Source: Sinimarinibacterium arenosum (GTDB lineage: Bacteria > Pseudomonadota > Gammaproteobacteria > Nevskiales > Nevskiaceae). Taken from it: a stretch of DNA of 64,000 nucleotides. Where the stretch lies: contig NZ_SUKF01000006.1 of assembly GCF_005047655.1 (NCBI RefSeq), forward strand, positions 161,388 through 225,387. The letters are read 5' to 3'. Below are positions 54,412 through 63,500 of this stretch, piece by piece; positions within the stretch are counted from its first letter, which is position 1; the number at the start of each line of letters is the position of its first letter. Both the position numbers and the translations under genes were made by a program. A model generated the notes under the pieces. The model saw only the letters and a program-made list of their open reading frames with translations. It was not told where the DNA came from and ran no database searches.

Positions 54412-56058
54412 CTACTGCGCCTCCTTGGTCCGGGCAGCGCGCGGACCGATCCGCACGTCGCCAAATGCGCTGGGTTGATGGCAGCGCTCACAGTTCTTGC
54501 CGAATCCACCGTGGTGGGCATCGTCACTGGCGTGGCAACTGTTGCAGCTGCGATCCAGCTTGATGCCGTCCGTATGCGCTACCGGCGGCTTGTGACAAGA
54601 CTCGCACTGCGCCTGCTGATGTCGACCTTCCAGAGGAAAGTCGGTCTGTTTGTCATGATCAAAGGTCCAGCGCTGCCACCCGGCAGGGTTGTGGCAACTC
54701 TGGCATTGCGTGCCGAACGCGCCCCGATGCGGGTCATCGGTCTTGTGGCAGCTGTTGCAGGTGGTCGCCGTTGCCCGATAGTTGGAATCGAGATGACACT
54801 CGTTGCACGATGCGGTCGCGTGCAGTCCGACCAGGGGGAACAAGGTCAGGTCGTGATCGAACTTGACGCCCTCACGCCAGGACTTGACCTGGTGGCAGGC
54901 ATCGCAGCGATCGCCCTGCTGCCCGTGATGCACATCATCAACCCGGTGACAGTCGACACAGGCGCGTGCGGGCGTCGATTTCGGCTGCTTGCCGGCCATG
55001 CTCATCGCACCCGCGTGGCAGCTGCTGCAGCCCACTGTGCGATGCGGCCCCTGCAATGGAAACTGGGTTTCACGATCGTGATCGAAGCTCTTCTTGCTCC
55101 AGCTCTCGACGCTATGGCAGCTGTCGCACGCGCGGCCAAAGCGGCCTTGATGCACATCGCTTCCGCGATGACAGTCGATGCACTGCGTTGGCAACGTCTT
55201 GTTCCGTGTCTGCTCGGTGTGACAGCTGTGGCAGTCCGCACTGCGATGTCGCCCGAGTAACGGGAACTTCGTCTTGGAGTGATCGAAGCGCGCACTCTTC
55301 CAGTCCTTGGCGCCATGACAATCCGCGCAGCGATCGCCGAACAGACCGCCGTGCCGGTCCTGCAATCCGTGACACGACGCGCACGCGGTGGGCGTGTCCT
55401 TGTAGCGACGGTCAGGATGGCAGCTGGCGCAGGCCACGTCTCGATGGCTGTCCTTGAGCGGAAAGTGAGTCTGGCTGTGATCAAACTCGCTCTTGCGCCA
55501 GCTCTTGGCAGAGTGACAGTCCTGGCACTGATCCTTCATCTGCCCCTTGTGGACGTCGTCCTTCTGATGGCAATCGTTGCAGGCGTGCGGAGCATCGCGC
55601 ATCGGCTTTCCAGCCACATGGCAATCCGCGCACGGCACCTTGCCGTGCAGTCCTTCGAGCGCGAAATCCGTCACCGCGTGATCGAACAGCGCAGGGCTCA
55701 GTCCGACGATGTCGGCCTTGCGTCCCTTGTGCTCGGTATGACATTGCCGGCATTCCAGCGATGCGACCTGCGGCGACAGGCCGTGAAAGCCGCGCTTGCT
55801 GTCGATATCGGCACTGACCTTGTCGTGACAGTCACGACACTGTTGCTGCTGGATCGACCGGCTGAAGGACTTGTGGCATTGCGCGCAGTCGTCTTCGTAT
55901 TTTGCGTGCGCTTCGGTCAGCGGTCCCGGCATCAACAGCTTTTCCAGGGGCGCAGCCTGCGCCGGCAATGCCGCGCACAACAGCATCCCGATCAGGCAGC
56001 CGAGATGCCATCGTCCACGCCGGCGCGTGGAATCAATACATGTGAACGGCGACCACAT
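54412..56058 (-). CDS. 21-heme periplasmic c-type cytochrome
   Basis: 548 residues from ATG 56058, which has CGGAG 6 bases ahead (the open frame also allows TTG 56076). Signal peptide ends LPAQA|APLEK. It has 21 CxxCH motifs. A recurring unit of about 65 residues carries CxxCH...W...FDH...FPL.G.H....C..CH, with FDH and H-x-x-V/A histidines as likely distal ligands. Resembles the multiheme 'cytochrome c3 family' proteins, with more hemes than usual. It overlaps the upstream membrane gene by 26 bases and ends 3 bases before the 32-heme gene. Likely accepts electrons from the membrane protein and passes them on. Confidence 0.9.
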   Translation of the reverse strand: MWSPFTCIDSTRRRGRWHLGCLIGMLLCAALPAQAAPLEKLLMPGPLTEAHAKYEDDCAQCHKSFSRSIQQQQCRDCHDKVSADIDSKRGFHGLSPQVASLECRQCHTEHKGRKADIVGLSPALFDHAVTDFALEGLHGKVPCADCHVAGKPMRDAPHACNDCHQKDDVHKGQMKDQCQDCHSAKSWRKSEFDHSQTHFPLKDSHRDVACASCHPDRRYKDTPTACASCHGLQDRHGGLFGDRCADCHGAKDWKSARFDHSKTKFPLLGRHRSADCHSCHTEQTRNKTLPTQCIDCHRGSDVHQGRFGRACDSCHSVESWSKKSFDHDRETQFPLQGPHRTVGCSSCHAGAMSMAGKQPKSTPARACVDCHRVDDVHHGQQGDRCDACHQVKSWREGVKFDHDLTLFPLVGLHATASCNECHLDSNYRATATTCNSCHKTDDPHRGAFGTQCQSCHNPAGWQRWTFDHDKQTDFPLEGRHQQAQCESCHKPPVAHTDGIKLDRSCNSCHASDDAHHGGFGKNCERCHQPSAFGDVRIGPRAARTKEAQ

Positions 56059-56893
56059 GCACGACTCCGGTGACAATCAACATGAAGTAGAGCGGCAGGT
56101 GCAGCAGATGCCACACGCCGAACAGACGCTCGAAAGCGGTATACCGATAGACCGCGGCGGCAGCGGCGACGCGTTGCCGCAGCAACCGCATCGCGGGTGC
56201 ACGTTGCGCCTGAGGGACCTGTGCCTGCTTCAGCAGGCGCGTGGCTCGCGCAACGATCCGGCGGCGACGCCAGGTCGCGAGTGGCAAGCGCAGCAGACTG
56301 TGACGCAGGCTGCCACTCATGGTCTGCAACGGACGTTCGAACGCTTCGAGCGCCTCGTCCAGCGCGTCGAGATTGTGCGTGTGCAGGTCAAGCTGTGCGC
56401 GCGCCTCGACCCACGAACGCCGCAGTTCGCTCAGCTCCAGCTGCCGACCATACAGCCCCTCATGAATCTTCGAGTACAGGTGGCGCCCGATCAGGCCACT
56501 CGACGCCACGATCAGCATCGAATACAGCGCCATGTTGCTGTTGGTCGCCCCGGTGCTGAAGTTGCTGTGAAACAGGATCGCGGTCGGCCCGACCACACCG
56601 AAGACCATGTGCATGCGGAACCAGTGCCGCACCGCTCCCCAGCGATGCATGAAACGCAGATGCTTGCGCAGCGGGTACAACCCGAGCAGCAGCATCAGCG
56701 AGCCACCGGTGATCCCGAGTGCGTAGCCCAGACCATCGGCAGGACTGACATAGAAGCGGTCGCGCTGCATCCAGCCCCAGTACAACAGCAACGCCGTCGC
56801 CAGGAACGTCAGCAACGACGTCACGCGCGTCACGACCGGGCGGTAGCTCCAGCCCTGCGTCGAGGCAGGGGCCTGCGGCATGGGGCCGTTCAT
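56033..56893 (-). CDS. Cytochrome b-like inner-membrane electron-transfer protein
   Basis: 286 residues with about five hydrophobic segments and conserved-looking histidines in helices: RHWFRMHMVFG, AILFHSNF, GRHLYSKIHEG and the last helix FGVWHLLHLPLYFMLIVTGVVHVVAVH. Paired helical histidines suggest two b-hemes. A helical cytoplasmic loop (about 155-240) separates the last helix. It has no family name I can give. In this operon it is the natural link between the cytoplasmic-side oxidoreductase and the periplasmic cytochromes. Start overlaps the ankyrin stop (ATGA). Confidence 0.75.
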   Translation of the reverse strand: MNGPMPQAPASTQGWSYRPVVTRVTSLLTFLATALLLYWGWMQRDRFYVSPADGLGYALGITGGSLMLLLGLYPLRKHLRFMHRWGAVRHWFRMHMVFGVVGPTAILFHSNFSTGATNSNMALYSMLIVASSGLIGRHLYSKIHEGLYGRQLELSELRRSWVEARAQLDLHTHNLDALDEALEAFERPLQTMSGSLRHSLLRLPLATWRRRRIVARATRLLKQAQVPQAQRAPAMRLLRQRVAAAAAVYRYTAFERLFGVWHLLHLPLYFMLIVTGVVHVVAVHMY

Positions 56894-58881
56894 GTGCCGC
56901 CTCCCGCATTCCCCTTGATCATGTCCAGCACCGAGCGCCGACCCTGCTGCAGACGGGCGACAACATCTTCGTGACCTCCGCGCCGTGCCAGGGCCATGGC
57001 ATTGTCACCGTCACGGTTGCGCATCGCCGGATCGGCGCCGCGCTTGAGCAGATGATCGACCACCGCGAGATGTCCGTGCGCCGCTGCCATCATCAACGCG
57101 GTCTGGCTGACGCCGTCTCGGGCATCCATCTTGGCGCCACCATCAAGCAACTGCGCCACAATCTCGGTATCACCCGCCCCCGCCGCAAGTACCAGCGGCG
57201 GTGCCGACGCACCATCGACCGGCGCACCGGCCTGCAGCAGTACCTTGACCAAGGGGGCACTCCGCTGACGGATCGCGCTCTGCAACATGGCCTCCCCCGC
57301 AGCGCCGTGCGCCGACGCGCCGCGTGTCACCAGCTGGGCGGCAAAGGCGCTGTCACCATGGCGAACGGCCGCCGGCAACGCGAGGTCAAGCACGCCGCGA
57401 TCAACCGTCGCAGTAGCCAGTACTGCCGCCGCCAACCGCGTCATGCCGGCATCAATTGCCTGGGCCAGCAGATCCGATTTCGCATCGACCAGATCCGGCG
57501 CGCGCTTCAGAAGATCGATCGCGGCCTGCTGCTGTCCGGCGTCGATCGCGATCGCCAGGGCATTGCGCCCCTGCGCGTCGCGCGCGTGCAGATCCGCACC
57601 ACGCTCGCTGAGTGCCGCCACGGTTTCGACATGCCCACCGGCAGCCGCATACAGCAACGCACTGCGGCCATCCTTGCTGCGCGTATTCACGCGCGCGCCA
57701 TGCGCCAGCAGGGTCTTGACGATATCGCGGTGACCCCGCGCACCGGCGCGCATCAATGCGGTCTGGCCCTCCGCATCCACCGCTTCAATATCGGCACCGC
57801 GTTCGAGCAGGGTCCTGACCATGTCGGCCTGATCGCGCCAGGCAGCCGTTGTCAGTGGCGGCCATTGCGCCTCCGCGTCCGTGGCTCGGGAGCGATGCAT
57901 ATTCGGATCGACGCGTTCGGCCGCACTGCGGACCACACCCCGCGTTTCCGCCGTGGCACCGGCACGCCGCAGGCGCTCCGCCAGTCCGTCGGCCCCTGCA
58001 TCCTGCGCGATGCGCAGCGGCGTCAGGCCATCGACATTGCCGATGTTGGCGTCAGCACCGCGTGCGAGAAGCTGATCCACGATCGCCGCATCGCCACGAC
58101 GTACCGCCATCAATAGTGCGGTATTGCCTTGCTGATCAACGTGGTTGAGGGCCCGCCCTTTGGCGGCCAGCTGACGCACCACGCCGCCATGCCCGGAGCG
58201 CACCGCCAGCAGCAAAGGCGTATTGCCCTGCGCATCGGACAGTGTTTCATTGGCTCCGGCCTGCAGAAGCTGACTCACCACCGTTTCCCGGCCCAGCTCA
58301 GCCGCCACCATCAAGGGTGTGCGCCGCCGCGCATCATATGGGTCCGGTGACGGCAGCTTTTTCAGCAGTGCGGCAAGACTTTCCGCATCGCCGCGCGCCG
58401 CCGCGCTGAACACCGAATCGATTGCATTGACCGGAGACTGCTGCATGCGCGCGAGCTGCTGCCGCGCCGGCTCCAGACCCTGATCCGCCGCTGCGGTATA
58501 CCAGCGCCGCGCCTGTTCCGGATCGACCGCGACACCATCGCCGTCCGCGTAGCAACGTGCGAGATTGAATTGCGCGCGAGCGTGCCCCTGCGCCGCCGCG
58601 GCGCTGAGCCAGCGCACCGACAGAGCAGGATCACGGGTGACCCAGCGACCACTGCCGTATTGCACACCGAGCTGGTACTGCGCCTCGGCATTGCCGGCGG
58701 CAGCCAGTGATTCCCAGATCTGGATGGCGCGTTGCGGCTCGCGCTTGACGACAGCATCACGCGCCTGCTCAAGACGAGCATCCACGTCGGCCGGCTGCGC
58801 GAACACCGGCGCAGTGCCGCCCGACCATAGCAGCAGCGCCGCCGCGCCAAATCTCAGCCGATGAAAATCACGCCGTGCCAT
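56890..58881 (-). CDS. Exported Sel1 + ankyrin-repeat protein
   Basis: 663 residues with a signal peptide (about 10-28, ending VFA|QPA). Two to three Sel1 repeats (about 60-140: AEAQYQLGVQYGSG, ARAQFNLARCYADG) are followed by about 14 ankyrin repeats (G.TPLL.A...GH...V..LL..GA). Repeat proteins of this kind bind other proteins. Being co-translated with the cytochrome b-like protein (4-base overlap), it may be a periplasmic scaffold or assembly factor for the hemes. No heme motif of its own. Confidence 0.85.
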   Translation of the reverse strand: MARRDFHRLRFGAAALLLWSGGTAPVFAQPADVDARLEQARDAVVKREPQRAIQIWESLAAAGNAEAQYQLGVQYGSGRWVTRDPALSVRWLSAAAAQGHARAQFNLARCYADGDGVAVDPEQARRWYTAAADQGLEPARQQLARMQQSPVNAIDSVFSAAARGDAESLAALLKKLPSPDPYDARRRTPLMVAAELGRETVVSQLLQAGANETLSDAQGNTPLLLAVRSGHGGVVRQLAAKGRALNHVDQQGNTALLMAVRRGDAAIVDQLLARGADANIGNVDGLTPLRIAQDAGADGLAERLRRAGATAETRGVVRSAAERVDPNMHRSRATDAEAQWPPLTTAAWRDQADMVRTLLERGADIEAVDAEGQTALMRAGARGHRDIVKTLLAHGARVNTRSKDGRSALLYAAAGGHVETVAALSERGADLHARDAQGRNALAIAIDAGQQQAAIDLLKRAPDLVDAKSDLLAQAIDAGMTRLAAAVLATATVDRGVLDLALPAAVRHGDSAFAAQLVTRGASAHGAAGEAMLQSAIRQRSAPLVKVLLQAGAPVDGASAPPLVLAAGAGDTEIVAQLLDGGAKMDARDGVSQTALMMAAAHGHLAVVDHLLKRGADPAMRNRDGDNAMALARRGGHEDVVARLQQGRRSVLDMIKGNAGGGT

Positions 58882-60172
58882 ATTTGGTCTCGACGTCGAT
58901 GCCCATCTGCTTCAGGAAAGGCGTCGGTAGCACGCCACCGGCGCAGACAATGACCGTGTCGTTGCGCAGCGTACGTTCAACGCCGCCGGTCTCCAACCGT
59001 ACGCTGTCCTCCATGATCTCGCGTACTTCCGAACCCAGCATGACCAGCAACCGTCCCGCGCGCTGCGCGGCTTCGACGCGTTCACGATTCTTCGGCTTGG
59101 CGCGGGCGAAGGCTTCGCCCCGGTACGACAGCGTGACCTGACTATCAGGCTGGTCCGCGATGCTGACCGCGGCTTCCAGCGCGGCGTCGCCACCGCCGAC
59201 GACCAGCACATGACGGCCGGCGTACTGCGCCGGGTCGATCAGGCGGTAAACCACTTTGCTCGCGTTCTCACCGGGAACGCCCAGCGTACGCGGCGTGCCG
59301 CGGCGACCGATTGCCAGCAATACCCGAGCCGTCTTGTGTTCACCGCGCGTGGTTTTCACCAGGAATCCATCATCAAGCTTGTGCACCGCCTCTGCGCGTT
59401 CCTGCTCCTGGATCGTGATGCCTGCGGTCGCGCAGGCATCCAGCCAGAATCGCATCAGGTGTTCCTTGGTGGTTTCCCGCAGCCGCACCTGTCCGACGAT
59501 CGGCAGATTGACCGGAGCGGTCATGACGATCTTTCCGCGCGGAAAATGCGCCACCGTCCCGCCGAGCGTGTCCTGTTCGATCAGGCGATAACGCAGTCCG
59601 GTGGACTTGGCATACAAGGCTGCGGCCAGACCGGCCGGTCCGGCGCCGACGATCAGAACATCCAGCGCATGCGCGTGCTTTCCCAGGGATTTCTTGATCG
59701 CCTGCATCGCCTGCACACCCTGCGTCACGGCATTGCGGATCAGTCCCATGCCACCGAGCTCGCCGGCGATAAAGATCCCAGGCACATTGGTTTCGAAGTC
59801 AGGGCTGAGCAGCGGGATCTCGACGCCGCGCTTTTCGGTGCCGAACACCAGGGTGATCGCGTCGTAGGGGCAAGCGGCGCGACAGGCACCATGTCCGATG
59901 CATTTGGTCGGCGCGATCAGATGGGCGCGTCCCGCGATGATGCCCAGCACGTTGCCCTCGGGGCAGGCGGACACGCAGGCACCACAGCCACCACACTTGC
60001 CCGGGTCGATGACCGGGTGCAATGACGCCGGCTCGGTCAGACCGGCCGTGGTGGCAGCGTCCAGTGCCAGCAAGTTGCGCCGGTCACGACGCCGGGAAAT
60101 CAGGCCGTACAGAAACAGCAGCGCGGCAGCGGGCACGCCGTACACCAGCCAGCCCAGCACGCCGATCTCCAC
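58868..60172 (-). CDS. Membrane-anchored ferredoxin-FAD/NAD(P) oxidoreductase, first gene of cytochrome operon
   Basis: 434 residues from GTG 60172, 5 bases after AGGAGG. The frame runs on to 60487 but without a better start. One N-terminal membrane helix (about 4-24) is followed by two [4Fe-4S] ferredoxin motifs (CGGCGACVSACPEGN, CIGHGACRAACPYDA, about 60-105). After a linker comes a thioredoxin-reductase-like part: FAD motif VGAGPAGLAAALYA, NAD(P) motif VVGGGDAALEAAVS and a CAGG final FAD motif. No redox CxxC is seen, so electrons probably go between NAD(P)H, flavin and the Fe-S clusters. It overlaps the next gene by 14 bases. Confidence 0.87.
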   Translation of the reverse strand: MEIGVLGWLVYGVPAAALLFLYGLISRRRDRRNLLALDAATTAGLTEPASLHPVIDPGKCGGCGACVSACPEGNVLGIIAGRAHLIAPTKCIGHGACRAACPYDAITLVFGTEKRGVEIPLLSPDFETNVPGIFIAGELGGMGLIRNAVTQGVQAMQAIKKSLGKHAHALDVLIVGAGPAGLAAALYAKSTGLRYRLIEQDTLGGTVAHFPRGKIVMTAPVNLPIVGQVRLRETTKEHLMRFWLDACATAGITIQEQERAEAVHKLDDGFLVKTTRGEHKTARVLLAIGRRGTPRTLGVPGENASKVVYRLIDPAQYAGRHVLVVGGGDAALEAAVSIADQPDSQVTLSYRGEAFARAKPKNRERVEAAQRAGRLLVMLGSEVREIMEDSVRLETGGVERTLRNDTVIVCAGGVLPTPFLKQMGIDVETKYGTA

Positions 60173-60511
60173 TCTGCCTCCTCCTGCGAATCCAGTCAGC
60201 ACGTCATTCTGGCCAGCGGCCGGAAACCCGCTGACACTCTTGTCATTCCGCTGGAGGCACATCCGCTCTTTGTGGCGGATGCGGCGCACTGTCCTCCGAC
60301 TTGCACCCTTTTTGGGTACTGATTGAAAAGAGGCTAAGAACGCGAATGTAAATGCCACGTCAATAAACTGATGAAACCCGAAGCCACACGATATCCGGAC
60401 CCTATAATCTGACTGGCGGTCCGCACTTTTGCGCTGGCACGTGGTTTTTGTCCAAGTAAACAGGCCGCCAAAGCCCGTCAACAACACGCTGATTTCCCCA
60501 GCCCGAAATCC
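60173..60511. other. 339-base divergent control region of the cytochrome operon and oplA
   Basis: On the plus strand a perfect TATAAT lies at 60403-60408, about 100 bases before the hydantoinase ATG, but the -35 position is poor. On the minus strand TTGACG (60363-60358) is a possible -35 for the cytochrome operon with a poor -10. I see no FNR, ArcA or sigma54 site that I would defend. Confidence 0.4.
60403..60408 (+). promoter_or_regulatory. Candidate -10 box upstream of the 5-oxoprolinase gene
   Basis: TATAAT exact match. No good -35 at 16-18 bases, so an activator may be needed. Confidence 0.4.
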
Positions 60512-63500
60512 TCATGAATTCGCAGTCGTCTGCAGCACCGGGTTGGCGCTTCTGGGTCGACCGCGGCGGCACCTTCACGGACGTGCTCGCCACCGCGCCG
60601 GACGGCAGTGTGCAGACGCTGAAGCTGCTGTCCGAAGATCCCGAGCATTACACCGACGCCGTCGTCGAAGCCGTGCGCCGCGTGCTGAAGCTGGAATCGG
60701 GCTCGCCGATTCCGCGCAGCGCGGTGGCGGAGTTGCGCCTCGGCACCACCGTCGCCACCAACGCCCTGTTGGAGCGCAAGGGCTCGCCGGTCGCGTTGCT
60801 GGTCACGCGCGGCTTCGGCGATCTGCTGGACATCGGCGACCAGACGCGACCGGAGCTGTTCGCCCTGGCCATTCAGCGCACGGCGTCGCTGGCGTCTGAG
60901 GTGTTCGAGATCGACGAGCGGGTGGGTGCCGATGGCGCCGTGTTGCGCGCGCCCGATCCCGCGCAGATCGAACAGGCGCTACAGGCGGCGCGGGCGGCGG
61001 GCTGCCGCGCGGTGGCGATCGCCTTCGTCCACGCGGCGGCGTTTCCGGCGCACGAGTGCATCGCCGCGCAGATCGCGCGTGACCTGGACTTCGAGTTCGT
61101 CTCCAGCTCGCATGAAGTGTCACCGTTGCCGGGACTGCTGGCGCGGGCCGAAACCGCGATCGTCGACGCCTATCTCACACCAGCGCTGCATCGCTACACC
61201 GAACGCCTCGCGGCGGCGCTGCCGGGCACAAGATTGCGCCTGATGCAGTCCAGCGGCGAACTCACCGGCGTCGATGCCCTGTTCGGGCGCAATGCCGTGC
61301 TGTCCGGCCCGGCCGGCGGCGTGATCGGCGCCACGCGTGCGGCGGCCGCGCACGGCATCAAGCGCGTCATTGGCTTCGACATGGGCGGCACGTCGACCGA
61401 CGTCTTCCACTGGGCCGGCGAAACCGAGCATCTGAACGAGGGCCGGCTCGCCGGCCAGCGCCTGCGCGCGCCGATGCTGAAGATCGCCACCGTCGCCGCC
61501 GGCGGCGGATCGGTGCTGGGCTACGACGGCGGTCGGCTGCGCGTCGGCCCCGAATCGGCCGGCGCCGATCCAGGCCCAGTGTGTTACCGCCATGGCGGAC
61601 CGCTGGCGGTGACGGATGCCAACCTGATGCTCGGCCGGCTGCAGGCCGACTATTTTCCCCGCGTGTTCGGCCCCGACGCCGACCAGCCGCTCGATGCCGG
61701 CGCCGTCCGCGAGGCCTTCACCGCGCGTGCTGCCGCGATGGCGGCGACCAGCGACGAGCTCGCGTCGACACCCGAACAGATCGCCTGGGGCTATCTGCGC
61801 ATCGGCGTCGAGAACATGGCCAACGCGATCCGCGGCATCAGCGTCCAGCACGGCATCGATCTGGCCGGGTACACGCTGTGCGCCTTCGGCGGTGCCGGCG
61901 GCCAGCATGCCTGCGCCGTCGCCGACGCGCTGCGCATGCGCCGCGTGCTGCTGCACGATCAGGCCAGCCTGCTGTCGGCACTGGGCATCGGCATCGCCGA
62001 TCTCGGTGCGCGCGCCGAGCGCGCCTTCGACACCCGCCTCGACGCCCTCGATGTTCCGGAGCTCGACGCCGCGGGCGATGCGCTGCGCGTCGAAGTCGTC
62101 AGCGCACTGCGCGCCCAGGGCGTTGCGGCGGACACAATTGCACTGAGTGTGCGTGCCCAGCTGCGTTACGACAGCGCGGAATCCACGATCGCCGTGCCGC
62201 TCGCGGACGCTGGCACGATGCGCGAGACATTCGAGACCCTGCACCGCGCGCAGTTCGGCTTCACCGACCCGCAACGGCCGGTGATCCTGCAGTCACTGAG
62301 CGTCGATGCCCGCGGCGGCGGTGCGGACATGCCGCAAGCCGAAGCCGCTGCACAGTACCCGGCCGAACCGATCGAACAGGTCCGCGTGTGGTTCGCCGGT
62401 GCCGATGGCACGCCACAGCCCGTGACGACCCCGCTGTACCGTCGTGAAGCACTGGCGCCGGCGCAATGCATCGACGGACCGGCACTTCTGCTGGAACCGC
62501 ATAGCTGTGTGGTGGTCGAGCCCGGCTGGCAGGCCGTGCGCAGCGCCGGCGCGCTGCTGCTGGAACGCCGCACGGCCTTGCCGCAACACCACGCCGTGTC
62601 CACCGCACGCGATCCGGTCTATCTGGAAATCTTTCATAACCGCTTCATGGCGATCGCCGGGCAGATGGGCGAAGCGCTTCGACGCACCGCGCGTTCGGTC
62701 AACGTGCGTGAGCGCCTGGATTTTTCCTGCGCAGTGTTCGATGCCCACGGCCGTTTGGTCGCCAATGCGCCGCATATTCCGGTGCACCTGGGCTCGATGG
62801 GCGTTTCGGTGCAGTCGCTGCTGCGCGAACACGGACACGAACTCGCGCTTGGCGATGCCTGGCTGATCAACGATCCGTATCGGGGCGGCACCCACCTGCC
62901 CGACCTCACCGTGATCGCACCGCGCTTCGATGATCAGGGACGTCTGCGCCAGCTGGTCGCGGCGCGCGCGCACCATGCCGACGTCGGCGGCATCTCCCCC
63001 GGGTCGATGCCGGCGGACAGCCATCGCATTGACGAGGAAGGCATCCGCTTTGCCGGGCTGCGCATCGTCGCCGGCGGACAGCTGCTGGAACCGGCGATCC
63101 GCGCCGCGTTCGGCACCGGCCCGTGGCCGGCGCGACAGATCGACCACAACCTCGCCGACCTGCAGGCGCAGCTCGCCGCCGTACGCAGCGGCATCAACGA
63201 ACTGACACGACTCGATGCCGAATTCGGCAGCGACGTCGTTGATGCCTACCTGCAGCACATCTTCGATCACGCCGAGGCGGCAGTGCGCGCGCTGTTGCCG
63301 ACGCTGCAGAACGGAAACTGCTGCATCGAGATGGACGGCGGCCGCACGATCGCCGTCCGCGTGGAGCCCGCGGAGAATCAGCTGACGATCGATTTCAGCG
63401 GCACCAGCGCGCAGGACGACGGCAACTTCAACACCCCGCTCGCCGTCTCCCGCGCCGCCGTGCTGTACGTGCTGCGCCTGCTGCTCGCCAGCGAGATTCC

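Noticed and set aside
52003-56058. Tandem repeats that might be read as a CRISPR array
   Set aside because: Repeats are in frame, encode heme modules and have no unique spacers of constant length.
60335-60363. Minus-strand TTGACG with a possible -10 as promoter of the cytochrome operon
   Set aside because: The hexamer at the -10 position (TTCTTA) is a poor match; kept only as a comment.
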